Origin: Ensifer sp. BR816
Lineage (GTDB): Bacteria > Pseudomonadota > Alphaproteobacteria > Rhizobiales > Rhizobiaceae
Assembly (NCBI RefSeq): GCF_000378985.1
Contig: NZ_KB905372.1
Location: 153,184 to 217,183 of the forward strand
Direction of reading: 5' to 3'
Length of the DNA: 64,000 nt
The notes below the pieces were generated by a model, which did not search any database, was not told where the DNA came from, and saw only the letters and a list, made by a program, of their open reading frames with translations. Shown here piece after piece: positions 26,287 through 34,426 of the stretch. The translations under genes and the position numbers were made by a program. Position 1 is the first letter of the stretch; every line of letters starts with the position of its first letter.

Positions 26287-27141
26287 TTAGCCGGCCTCCA
26301 GCACCGCGCTCAGAAATTGACGAGTTCGCTCATTTTGTGGGTTGCCGAAGAGTTGGTCAGGTGGGCCCTGCTCAGTAATCTTCCCCCCGTAAAAGAAGCA
26401 TACGCGGTCAGAGAACTCCTTTGCAAAACCCATTTGATGGGTGACCATGAGCATCGTGAGGTCGTGCTCTGCACCCAGCTTGCGTATAACGTTTAGGACT
26501 TCCCCAACGAGTTCAGGATCAAGCGCGGAAGTGACCTCGTCAAACAACATCACCTTCGGTCGCATGGCAAGCGCGCGGGCAATCGCCACACGCTGTTTTT
26601 GCCCGCCAGAAAGCTGGATTGGATAGTGTTTCTTTTTATCGCCGAGGCCCACCATGTCGAGCAATTCAGCGGCCCGTGCTTCGGCTTCTTGCTTGCTGAG
26701 GCCCAACACAGATATTGGCGCTTCCATACAGTTTTGGAGGGCGGTCATATGTGGGAAGAGGTTAAAGTGTTGAAACACCATTCCAATTTTGCCCCGGACG
26801 CGCCGCATGTGCGCGTTGGTTGCGGGGACCATCTTGCCATTCTTTTGCATGTGCGTGAGTGGCTCATCATCCACCCAGATTATGCCGTCATTAATTCGCT
26901 CTAAAGTCATTAACATCCTGAGAACGGTCGTTTTTCCTGACCCTGACGGGCCGATTATCGATACCTTCTCGTTCCGCGCGATGTCGAGGTTAAGGTTATC
27001 AAGCACGGTATATGTGCCGTAGCGCTTCGAGACATTTTCGAATCGGACAAAGGGCTTCGCCGGTGAAAGCTCCGGATTGACGGGTAGATTACTTGGTTTG
27101 AGTGCCATGACATTTCCAATGCGGCTGATCGAGTCGCTCAT
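26287..27141 (-). CDS. ehuA: ABC importer ATP-binding protein, EhuA type
   Basis: 284 aa. Walker A is GPSGSGKTTVLRML, signature LSGGQKQRVAIARA, Walker B VMLFDEVTSALDPE, switch His in MVTHQMGFAKE. The insertion HMQKNGKMVPATNAHMRRVRG after strand 2 is characteristic of EhuA (ectoine/hydroxyectoine) among polar amino acid ATPases. AGGAGG precedes the start. Last transporter gene of the operon, 10 nt after ehuD. Confidence 0.85.
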   Translation of the reverse strand: MSDSISRIGNVMALKPSNLPVNPELSPAKPFVRFENVSKRYGTYTVLDNLNLDIARNEKVSIIGPSGSGKTTVLRMLMTLERINDGIIWVDDEPLTHMQKNGKMVPATNAHMRRVRGKIGMVFQHFNLFPHMTALQNCMEAPISVLGLSKQEAEARAAELLDMVGLGDKKKHYPIQLSGGQKQRVAIARALAMRPKVMLFDEVTSALDPELVGEVLNVIRKLGAEHDLTMLMVTHQMGFAKEFSDRVCFFYGGKITEQGPPDQLFGNPQNERTRQFLSAVLEAG

Positions 27142-27151
27142 ATTGGACCTC

Positions 27152-27817
27152 CTACAGTAGGTGATAGCGGCGGTTCAGCCAATAGCTAACCGCCTGTACG
27201 ATTGCAGACGCGATCAAACTAAAAACCAAGTAAAAGAAACCTGACATAGTGATGACTTCGAGGTATCGGTAGTTATCGGAGCCAAAATTCTTGGCCTGCT
27301 GCAGCATTTCCAGTATCGCAATCGCAGCGAGCACTGGTGTGTCCTTGAACATACTGATCAAGTAATTGCCTAAGCTGGGCACGATAGGAGGGATCGCCTG
27401 GGGTAGTATGATTACCCGCCAGCTGCGTATCGGTGAGAGATTGAGAGCGGTGCAAGCTTCCCACTGACCCTGCTCGACATTCTCAATTCCGGCTCGATAG
27501 CACTCTGAACAGAAGGCGGCGTAATGAATTCCCAAAACTCCAACCCCAGCGACCCATGCGGAAATATTCAGCCCAAACTGCGGTCCGACGAAGTACACAA
27601 AAAACACCTGCAGCAGGAGGGGTGTTGATCGGATAAACTCGACGATTTCGGTTACGCTGGCGGAAACAATGCGGTTTGGGGATTGGCGGATTAATGCAAA
27701 GCAGAGACCGAGGATGAGCGCGATTGCGAAACCGAGGATCGTTGCCTGGATAGTGACGATCGCGCCACGATATAGATATGGGAAAGCTTCCCAAACGACA
27801 GACCAGTCCCAAGTCAT
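27152..27817 (-). CDS. ehuD: ABC importer permease, EhuD type
   Basis: 221 aa polar-amino-acid permease of the HisM/GlnP family with about five membrane segments. The EAA loop (QGQWEACTALNLSPIRSWRVIILPQAIPP) contacts the ATPase. The start overlaps the preceding permease stop (ATGA). Pairs with the permease at 27814 as a heterodimeric channel. Confidence 0.87.
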   Translation of the reverse strand: MTWDWSVVWEAFPYLYRGAIVTIQATILGFAIALILGLCFALIRQSPNRIVSASVTEIVEFIRSTPLLLQVFFVYFVGPQFGLNISAWVAGVGVLGIHYAAFCSECYRAGIENVEQGQWEACTALNLSPIRSWRVIILPQAIPPIVPSLGNYLISMFKDTPVLAAIAILEMLQQAKNFGSDNYRYLEVITMSGFFYLVFSLIASAIVQAVSYWLNRRYHLL

Positions 27818-28479
27818 GCTACCGCCTCACGAACGAAGCCGCGGGAAAACCGGCGTTCCGACAACCGAACGAACGGTGTTACAAGAAGTCGCGCTATCAG
27901 GTAATAGCTGAACAGCGCTACTGCGAAAAAGAGCAAGTAATTCCCCGTGGTGTCTGCGGCCTGCTTCGAAGCGCTGGTCAGTTCGGGTATTGTGATGAAG
28001 AAGACTAGCGAGGTGGCTTTAAGCAGATCGACTAGTAGGTTTCCCCAGGCCGGCAACATAGCACGTATTGCTTGAGGAAGGAGTATCCGGCGCATCATGG
28101 CAAACCGGGAAAAATTCAGTGCCACGCTGGCTTCATATTGACCCCGATCAACACTTTGGATTGCCGCTCGAACTACCTCAGCGCCATATCCGGAAACGTT
28201 CATTCCGATGCCAAGAATCCCTACGGTCCACGGCGAAAGCGTAACGCCGAAAAATGGCAACACGAAAAACCAGAGATAAAGCTGCACCAGGAGAGATGTC
28301 CCTCGAAAGAACTCAATGTATATGATCGCTAGGCAGCGGAAGGCCCAGAACGAGGACACGCGAATGTAGCCGATTGTGATTCCGAGAATGATGGCCACCG
28401 CAGATGCGCCTAACGTTATGACAAGCGTCGTCAACAACCCGTCGGCAAGCGCGGTAGCAATGAATGTGCTACTATTCAT
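27814..28479 (-). CDS. ehuC: ABC importer permease, EhuC type
   Basis: 221 aa, about five membrane segments. EAA loop: DRGQYEASVALNFSRFAMMRRILLPQAIR. FFRGTSLLVQLYLWF is the family signature near residue 60. It follows the binding-protein gene after a 64-nt gap with two hairpins, which may lower permease expression relative to the binding protein. Confidence 0.87.
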   Translation of the reverse strand: MNSSTFIATALADGLLTTLVITLGASAVAIILGITIGYIRVSSFWAFRCLAIIYIEFFRGTSLLVQLYLWFFVLPFFGVTLSPWTVGILGIGMNVSGYGAEVVRAAIQSVDRGQYEASVALNFSRFAMMRRILLPQAIRAMLPAWGNLLVDLLKATSLVFFITIPELTSASKQAADTTGNYLLFFAVALFSYYLIARLLVTPFVRLSERRFSRGFVREAVA

Positions 28480-28498
28480 CTCTATTTCCTGCAGAAAG

Positions 28499-28541
28499 CT
28501 CTCCGGCTATTGGCCGGAGAGACAGCTCCGATAAGCGGAGC
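28499..28541 (-). promoter_or_regulatory. Two tandem hairpins between ehuB and ehuC
   Basis: On the transcript, GCTCCG-CTTAT-CGGAGC is followed by CTCTCCGGC-CAATA-GCCGGAGAG, both perfect stems (6 and 9 bp). There is no U-tract. Intercistronic hairpins after the binding-protein gene commonly stabilise its message and give partial attenuation. Structure is read directly; function is inferred. Confidence 0.6.
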
Positions 28542-28543
28542 GT

Positions 28544-29413
28544 TTAACCCTTGCAGAGGTCGGCTGTGGTCTTGCTTCCTGGCAGGTGCTCCTTCGTGTA
28601 TCCGTATTTTGCAACTCGTGCCAGCATTTCATCGGAGCCAAGATAATCCTTCAATACGGCATTGAAAGCGTCCACCTCTTCCTGCTGACTTGGCAAGAAG
28701 GCCAGCGCAGGATACCCCTCGGGCATGATTTGCTGAAACGGATCGGCCAGTTCTAGTGAATTATCGTTGTCAACGAACCTTTTCATAACGAAGTAGTCGC
28801 CCGAGCCTGCCGCTGCGCGGCCGCTCTTAACAGCCTGTACAACCTCAGGTGCGCCGGCGACCTGCAGGATCTTGTCATCAGGGATGCCTGCCTGCCTCGC
28901 GGCCTTGACAGACAACCATCCTGCTCCGGTCACGATCGACAGGCCCTTGTCACGGATATCATGGAAAGAATGGAGCGCCTGAGGATTTCCTTTCGCCACA
29001 AGGAAAGCATCGCCAAACTTTCCCAACGGCTCTGTGAAAAGCATGTTCTTGCAGCGGTCTGGAAGCACAAACATGCCTCCAGTGATAACATCAAACCGGC
29101 CAGCTTGGAGGCCAGGAACCAGAGAACCCCACTCAGTTTGAATAGGCTCAATTTTGGTCGTACCGAGCTTCTTAAGCACCTGGATGGTTATGTCATTGAT
29201 AAAGCCGAGCGGTTCGCCTTTGTCACCCGGATACCCGTATGGGTTTTCATTTGCGAAACCGAGCTTAACAACGTCTCCCGCTTTTATTCGCTCAAGAAGT
29301 GACTGCGCCGCGTACGCTGACTTAGCGAGCGAGACGAACGGCGAGACGATGCCGATTGCTGCAATCGTTTTGAGCAGAGAGCGCCGCGAGGAGGTGAATA
29401 CGCGATCATTCAT
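28544..29413 (-). CDS. ehuB: Periplasmic solute-binding protein, EhuB type
   Basis: 289 aa. The N-terminus has a Tat-like signal (SRRSLLKTIAAIGIVSPF, cleavage after AYA around residue 35). SBP_bac_3 fold: VKLGFANENPYGYPGDKGEP, SLVPGLQAGRFDVITGG, FVLPDRC. EhuB proteins share the LPDRC/LPERC stretch. It is first gene of the operon, so transcription probably starts in 29414-29650. A second, truncated copy lies at 30584-31114. Ligand probably a small zwitterion; ectoine itself is not proven. Confidence 0.87.
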   Translation of the reverse strand: MNDRVFTSSRRSLLKTIAAIGIVSPFVSLAKSAYAAQSLLERIKAGDVVKLGFANENPYGYPGDKGEPLGFINDITIQVLKKLGTTKIEPIQTEWGSLVPGLQAGRFDVITGGMFVLPDRCKNMLFTEPLGKFGDAFLVAKGNPQALHSFHDIRDKGLSIVTGAGWLSVKAARQAGIPDDKILQVAGAPEVVQAVKSGRAAAGSGDYFVMKRFVDNDNSLELADPFQQIMPEGYPALAFLPSQQEEVDAFNAVLKDYLGSDEMLARVAKYGYTKEHLPGSKTTADLCKG

Positions 29414-29699
29414 TTCTAGATCTCCACTTGTTAGCCGCCGCCTCGAAAAGCATTTTATTAGTTACGACGTTGCGGCAGTTCCCCTTGTTAAACGGCTGCA
29501 AGGTGCAAACCTTGAGTGAGCTCCTTTTTTGCTCCCAAGGGATACCTGCTGCCGTACTGTCACATTAGCAAGGACGTCATTGCCGCTTTTGTTAAATAAA
29601 GGACTGTTGGCGCAGGAGTTATGCGTTCTGGGCTTTCTTATTGCACGAATGCTGCACAAGACGGCAAAACTGGCGGAGGGCGTAACGGAAATCTCCTAA

Positions 29700-29953
29700 G
29701 CAGCGGTGTTTTGTGGCGAAATCCATAGATCATCGGCGAGCGAAGGAAACCCTTGAACTGTTTGTGTGCATCGAATGCACCGGAGTGTGTGTCGCCCAGC
29801 ACCGAGTTCGTGAAGCCGATGATGCAGACGATGATGACCAAGTTCCAGAGAGGCTTCATACGAGCATGCCGTGCTTCGTCGCTGCTCGGCGCGATGGTAT
29901 CCGACGGGACAGCCGTGACGACCACTTCCTGGGTAATTTCTTCCCAGCGCCAA
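29700..29953 (-). pseudogene. Remnant of a second cehA-like gene 3' end
   Basis: The nucleotide sequence matches the last 160 bases of the gene at 37492-40125 and its immediate 3' flank (SDEARHAR in one frame, EASLELGHHRLHHRLHELGA in the next). A small deletion at the ATGAAGCC point shifts the frame. Read in the wrong frame it gives a spurious hydrophobic segment. It shows that a second copy of the metallohydrolase region once lay here, next to the ehuB remnant. Confidence 0.75.
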
Positions 29954-30167
29954 TCAACGGGTAAGTGGCCGCTGAACAGCTGAACATGAGATTAGGCAAA
30001 CTCGATCTAAATGCGTTCCCGCTGCCCCTTATGCTCCTACAGCCGAACTTGGCCGGATGGTTACACAAAGCCAGTAGTCGCGGCAATTGGTGCCCGCTTT
30101 TGAGAGACTGCCTCCTGTCCGAGAGGATTTGGGTGTTACCAACCCACCCTTCAGACAGGAGATCCGA

Positions 30168-30548
30168 ATGGCCGAGATGAGCCCTCTGCGTCGCCGGATG
30201 ATCGAGGACATGACGGTGCGCAATCTATCTCCGGCCACGCAGCAATCCTATCTTTAACAGTCGCAGAGTTTAGCCGCCATTTCGGCCGGTCGCCGGATCG
30301 GTGGGCCTTGATGATGTCCATGCCTTCCAGGTTCACCTCGTGTCGACTGGCACCTCCTGGTGGGGTTGAACCAGCTGCGCGCTCAGATTCCTTTATGGCG
30401 TAACGCTCGGCCAGGACCACAATCCCGGAGCATATTCCCTATGCGCGAGCCTTGCCTGTTGCCCGTCGTTCTTTCCAGCGACGAGGTCGCGGAATTCCTG
30501 CAAGCCCTCTCCAGCTTGAAGGCGCGGGTGGCGCTGAAAACGGCTTAA
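30168..30548 (+). pseudogene. Tyrosine recombinase (IS91-associated integrase type), N-terminal remnant
   Basis: Starts MAEMSPLRRRMIEDMTVRNL and SPATQQSYL, followed by a stop. After several frameshifts it continues with ISAGRRIGGP-like decay and LPVVLSSDEVAEFLQALSSL at 30455-30540. The order matches the SAM-like N-terminal domain of integrases that accompany IS91-like elements. No catalytic domain remains. Confidence 0.7.
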
Positions 30549-30583
30549 TATAAATCGTCGAATCTGCAGGAAATCGGTGCGGC

Positions 30584-31114
30584 ATGTTCATCCTGCCCGA
30601 CCGCTGCCGCAATGTACTATTTGCGCAGCCGCTCGCTAAGGCTCCTGACGCGCTGATCGTGCGGAAAGGGAATCCTGATAACATCCATTCTTACCAAGAC
30701 ATTCGGGATAAAGGACTAACAATGGCGACGGGCGCCGGCTACATTAGCGTAAAATGGGCAAAAGAAGTCGGTATCCCTGACGATAAAGTCCTGCAGGTGG
30801 CCACGGCAGTCGAGATTGCGCTAGCCGTCAAGGTCGGCCGCGCCGCCGCCGGGACTATCGACTACTTCGGCTTTAAGGGACTTGTCGAGAAGGATAACAG
30901 CGTCGAGACAGCGAGTCCGTATACACCATGGGGCAAACCCGGATATCCCTCCGTCGCTTTCGCATCCAATGAACAGGCCACCGTCGATGCGTTCAACGCC
31001 GCTTTGAAGGACTATATGGGTTCCGATGAAATGTTGAAGGCAGTCAGCCAGTATGGTTACACCAAAGGCCACTTACCCGGCAATGTCACGACGGACGAAC
31101 TTTGCAAGGGCTGA
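30584..31114 (+). pseudogene. ehuB-like binding protein, C-terminal two thirds
   Basis: 176 codons, homologous from residue 107 to the end of the protein at 28544 (FILPDRCRNVLFAQPL, GKPGYPSVAFASNEQATVDA, TKGHLPGNVTTDELCKG). The signal peptide and first lobe are missing; just before the frame only a scrambled LQAGR...GG stretch survives. The ATG at 30584 is internal to the family. It is oriented opposite to ehuB. Confidence 0.85.
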
Positions 31115-31314
31115 ATGCTAGGCGAGTAAGCGCAAGCCTCGCGGTCGTTTCAACAACGGGCGCGAGGAGTGGCCCACCCTACCATGAGCGAACCAAGCCG
31201 TTTGACGCGGTTCGGACAAGCAGTGAAGAACGACAGCAACGTTCCCGCCTGATGCCGTGGCACCGTGGCGCAAAGAGGTAACGTGGCATTCCGATTGGAG
31301 CATTCGGTTGTCTA
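31115..31314. other. Flank between the ehuB remnant and the IS5 end
   Basis: No gene recognised. A loose dyad (CCTCGCG ... CGCGAGG, about 31137-31167) lies after the ehuB-like stop and could be a relic terminator, without a U-tract. Confidence 0.3.
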
Positions 31315-31341
31315 GGCTCAGGACTTCTGTGGTTGCCGCCC

Positions 31342-31595
31342 GTGATGCAAGAGGGTTTCTGACCTTCTGAACTGGTGATCGAATGCGGTCTTCTGTCAGG
31401 CCTTGATTGCGGCGCTTTCGGAGGCCGCTGGCCGGTATGGTGATCCGCGGGTCAGGTCCAAATCTCATTGCCGAGCTCAAGTGGCTCGGAGTCCTGAACT
31501 GGTTTTCCTGATCCAGATCTGTTCGATCATTTTGCCCATTCGGGTCGTCGCCTTCTCACACCCCTTTCATCCAGCCTGCCTGGGTTTGCCTCACT
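31342..31595 (-). ncRNA. Candidate bridge RNA region of the IS1111-type element
   Basis: The 254-nt non-coding stretch lies downstream of the transposase, inside the subterminal repeat. IS1111-group elements encode their target/donor-pairing bridge RNA on this side, IS110-group elements on the other. It has no ORF. I could not fold it reliably; the assignment is by position only. Confidence 0.4.
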
Positions 31596-32627
31596 TTAGG
31601 CAGCCATGACCGGCATCGGATTCTTGTAGTCCTCGTTCTTTGTCAGCATGGCCCAGATCTGACGCGCCATCTTGTTGGCCAGCGCAATGGCGACCAGCAT
31701 GCGCGGCTTTCGGGCCATCATGCGAGCCAGCCATGAGCTTTCCGGGATCGACTTGCGTCCCATCCAGTTCAATCGCGACATGGCGCCAATGATCAGCATC
31801 TGCCGGATGTCGGCTTGGCCGGCCTTGGAGACCCGCCCGAGCCGCTCCTTACCACCTGATGAAAACTGTCGCGGCACCAATCCAAGCCAGGCCGCAAAGC
31901 CACGGCCATTGTGGAAGCACGCCATGTCAGGCGCAAAGGTCTCCACGGCCATCGCCACCACGGGGCCGATACCTGGCATGGTCTGCAATCGCTTCGATAC
32001 CGGTGTGGCGGCTGCGAGTTCCTTGATCTTTGCTGTCTTCCTATCAATCCAGCCATTGAGCACAGCGATCTGCTCGAGCATCGCTACGCACTCCTCGCGC
32101 ATCAAAGTCGGCAGATCGCTGTTGGGCGCCTCCAGGATCGCGCGGATGGGGCCGACTTGCTGGATGCCCTGAGGGATAACGTGCCCGAACTCATACAAAG
32201 CCGCCCGCAAGGCGTTCACCGTCTCGGTCCGCTGACGCACAAGGCGCTGGCGTGATCGATACAGGATCGCAGCGCTTTGCTGAGACTCGCTTTTGGGCTC
32301 AACAAAGCGCATCTCGGGCCGCTGGGCCGCCACCACAATCGCCTCAGCATCGGCTGCGTCGTTCTTCTGGCGCTTCACAAATGGGCGGACGTAGCGCGGC
32401 GCGATCAGCCTGACCTCGTGGCCAAATCCGCTCAACACACGGGACCAGTAATGGGCGCTACCGCACGCCTCCATTACGACCGCGGCGGCCGGATGTCGGG
32501 CCATAAGCGTGCGAAATGCCTGCCGCGAAAGCTTGCGTTGAAACTGAACCTCGCCGTTCATCGACGCCCCGTGAACCTGAAAAACAGACTTTGCCAGATC
32601 CACGCCAATCATCGTATCGATACTCAT
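31596..32627 (-). CDS. IS110-family transposase (DEDD/RuvC-like plus serine domain)
   Basis: 343 aa, normal length. N-terminal RuvC-like domain: first acidic residue in IGVDLAKSVFQVHG, then VVMEACGSAHYW and KNDAADAEAI. C-terminal transposase domain: MPGIGPVVAMAVETF, AAWLGLVPRQFSSGGKERLG and the catalytic serine region SKAGQADIRQMLIIGAMS. Intact, so the element may be active. It acts with a bridge RNA encoded in the element's non-coding end. Confidence 0.93.
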   Translation of the reverse strand: MSIDTMIGVDLAKSVFQVHGASMNGEVQFQRKLSRQAFRTLMARHPAAAVVMEACGSAHYWSRVLSGFGHEVRLIAPRYVRPFVKRQKNDAADAEAIVVAAQRPEMRFVEPKSESQQSAAILYRSRQRLVRQRTETVNALRAALYEFGHVIPQGIQQVGPIRAILEAPNSDLPTLMREECVAMLEQIAVLNGWIDRKTAKIKELAAATPVSKRLQTMPGIGPVVAMAVETFAPDMACFHNGRGFAAWLGLVPRQFSSGGKERLGRVSKAGQADIRQMLIIGAMSRLNWMGRKSIPESSWLARMMARKPRMLVAIALANKMARQIWAMLTKNEDYKNPMPVMAA

Positions 32628-32720
32628 GGTCGCCGTCCTCTCCGTTCGTAGCTTGAACCAACGCTACGCTGGCACAGCTTGATGCCGTCAGGGAGGGCGG
32701 CAACCACCCCATCTCGTTGA

Positions 32721-33481
32721 TCAGAGCCAGAAGATAACGGTAGCAGCGAGAGCGATTGCGGAGAGGAAGGCCATTGGGCACCTGTCATAGCGCGTCGCTA
32801 CCCGCCGCCAGTCTTTGAGACGCCCGAACATGATCTCGATCCGGTTGCGCCGTTTGTAGCGGCGTTTGTCGTATTTGATGGCCTTGTTGCGGGATTTGCG
32901 ACCCGGAATGCAGGGAGTGATCCCCTTCGCCTGTAAAGCGTCACGATACCAGTCGGCATCATAGCCACGGTCGGCCAGCAGCCATTTGGCCCTGGGAAGT
33001 TCATCAAGCAAGGCGGCAGCACCGGTATAATCGCTGACCTGACCGGCTGTTATGAAGAAACTGATCGGTCGACCATTCGCATCCGTTACGGCATGAAGCT
33101 TGGTGTTCATGCCGCCTTTCGTGCGGCCGATCAGGCGGCCCGCGCCCCCTTTTTTACCCGCAGGCTGGAAGCCGTGCGGTGGGCCTTGAGATAGGTCGCA
33201 TCGATCATGATGGTCTTGTGCTCTGCAGCTTCAGGCACAGCCAGGCCTTCCATCATCTGGATAAAGATGCCTTTGTCGCCCCAGCGTTTCCAGCGGTTAT
33301 AAAGCGTCTTCGCCGGACCGTATTCCTTCGGCGCATCACACCACCTGAGCCCGTTGCGGTTGACGAAGATGATGCCGCTCAGGACACGTCGATCGTCAAC
33401 GCGCTGGCGGCCATGGCTCTTGGGAAAGTAGGGCCGAAGGCGAGCCATTTGCTCGTCCGACAGCCAAAACAAATTACTCAT
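32721..33481 (-). CDS. IS5-family transposase, two overlapping frames with a -1 slippery site
   Basis: OrfA (33131-33481) starts MSNLFWLSDEQMARLRPYFP and holds MIDATYLKAHRTA. OrfB (32721-33110) holds KGGMNTKLHAVTDANG, LLADRGYDADWYRDAL and RRYKRRNRIEIMFGRLKDWR. The frames meet at A AAA AAG followed by GGGGG (33149-33155, coding strand). A -1 slip there gives KKGGAGRLIGRTKGGMNTKL and one fused DDE transposase of about 250 aa. This is the standard expression mode of IS427-like elements, so the gene is probably functional despite the two frames. Confidence 0.88.
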
Positions 33482-33555
33482 AATTCAGGCTCCTTCGCAG
33501 CCGCCTGAATCATAGATATCACTTCAAATCAATGGGTCCTGAGCCTAGAGTCTTT

Positions 33556-33745
33556 TCATGTGTTTACGGCAGCGTATCCAGCATTGCCGAATAGCTGTTC
33601 CATTCGCATGCCTCTATGGTTTGGACGACGCGATGTGTCGCCAGGTGTTCTCGACGGTGCGTTTCTGGGCCTGGCGAACTGTGTTTGATCTTGGCGAAGG
33701 CCTGCTCGATTGATGGTGTAGATGGCTCCTGCTCCCGGCGTCGCA
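33556..33745 (-). pseudogene. IS630-family transposase C-terminal remnant
   Basis: Two minus-strand frames give IEQAFAKIKHS, then QKRTVENTWRHIASS, then MEQLFGNAGYAAVNT. In order these are the end of an IS630 transposase (NPIEQ.FAKIKH...NAGYA). At least two frameshifts. No other part of the IS is seen. Confidence 0.7.
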
Positions 33746-33796
33746 TTGTGCCATAGTTGGGATAGAACTTCGAATAAAAGCACGGAGGTAATAGTG

Positions 33797-34190
33797 ATGA
33801 TCAAAGGTTCGTGTGATCCGCATTTTTCAGCCGTACGCGATGCATTCGCTTGCTGCTTCGATCAGGGCATCGAGCACGGTGGTGGCGTGGCCGTTGTGGT
33901 CGATGGCAAGGCTGTTGTCGACCTTTGGGGCGGTTATGAAGATCCTCAGCGTACTCGCCCGTGGCGTCAAAGCACACTGGTCAATGTCTGGTCTTCCAGC
34001 AAGGGGGTTGTAGCCTTGGCGATGGCCATGCTGGTCGATAAGGGAAAAGGCTTATCCCTTTCGCTCAGGTAACCGCAACATCTTGTGACTTTGGGCAGTG
34101 GGATGGCGAATGGAAAAATCGCCCGCGCAATCCATGGTGGTGGCATGCTGCGTGCATTGTCAATGCAGACTTCGATCAGATTCGCAGGGG
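33797..34190 (+). pseudogene. Beta-lactamase-fold esterase (EstB type), N-terminal remnant
   Basis: Begins at ATG 33797. The first 85 codons match serine esterases of the class C beta-lactamase family: HGGGVAVVVDGKAVVDLWGG, then the SxxK nucleophile in WSSSKGVVALAMAMLVDKGK. The frame then breaks. A later stretch (GMANGKIARAIHGGGMLRAL, about 34100-34165) could be a displaced downstream piece. Non-functional. Confidence 0.65.
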
Positions 34191-34426
34191 AGAGTCTTCG
34201 ATTACTCGATTAATCGACCATAGGCGCTGAATTCTAAACCGTGGATGAACAGCCGTCCGACCATGGCAAAAAGGGGCCCGGCATCTGTGATACCGGGCGT
34301 GAGCGGGAAAATGGCAGCTTCCCGCGGGAAGCTAGTAGGTCAGCTCAATTTCTTTTCGATTCAGGGGACGGGGAGGAGCGCAACAGTGCTGGCGACAAGG
34401 CTTATCGTTCAGACATCGGCACGTAA
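34191..34426. other. Intergenic sequence, nothing recognised
   Basis: Only short frames without family resemblance; lies between two pseudogene remnants. Confidence 0.35.

Larger units (their letters stand above)
31325..32708 (-). mobile_element. IS110-family element, IS1111 type, inserted in an IS5 terminal repeat
   Basis: The boundary is set by restoring the IS5 repeat (GGAC + CCAT). Near the ends lie 13-bp inverted copies GTGGTTGCCGCCC (31329-31341) and GGGCGGCAACCAC (32695-32707), the subterminal repeats typical of the IS1111 group. The transposase is followed by about 270 nt of non-coding DNA and preceded by only 80 nt, again as in IS1111. About 1384 bp. No target duplication is expected or seen. 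Confidence 0.75.
31315..33545 (-). mobile_element. IS5-family element (IS427-like), interrupted in its left terminal repeat
   Basis: The right end reads GGCTCAGGACCCATTG inward from 33545. The left end begins with the same GGCTCAGGAC at 31315-31324, then is broken by the IS110 element and resumes CCATCTCG at 32709. Both ends abut TA (31313-31314, 33546-33547), fitting a 2-bp duplication. Without the insertion it is about 847 bp, a normal IS427 size. The transposase lies on the minus strand in two frames. Confidence 0.75.

Noticed and set aside
29638..29925. Minus-strand ORF with a hydrophobic stretch (LWNLVIIVCIIGF) that looks like a small membrane protein
   Set aside because: The DNA is a copy of the cehA-like 3' end; the hydrophobic segment arises only by reading HHRLHHRLHE-coding sequence in the wrong frame.
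30151..30420. Minus-strand ORF over the integrase remnant
   Set aside because: The plus strand clearly matches integrase N-terminal sequence in pieces; the minus frame has no resemblance to a protein family.
31118..31480. 120-codon minus-strand ORF next to the IS5 end
   Set aside because: It spans the IS5 repeat and part of the IS1111-type non-coding end, so it cannot be a native gene.
32665..32690. TGGCAC...TTG resembling a sigma-54 promoter
   Set aside because: The GG-GC spacing is one base off and it lies in the IS1111-type terminus, with no target gene.
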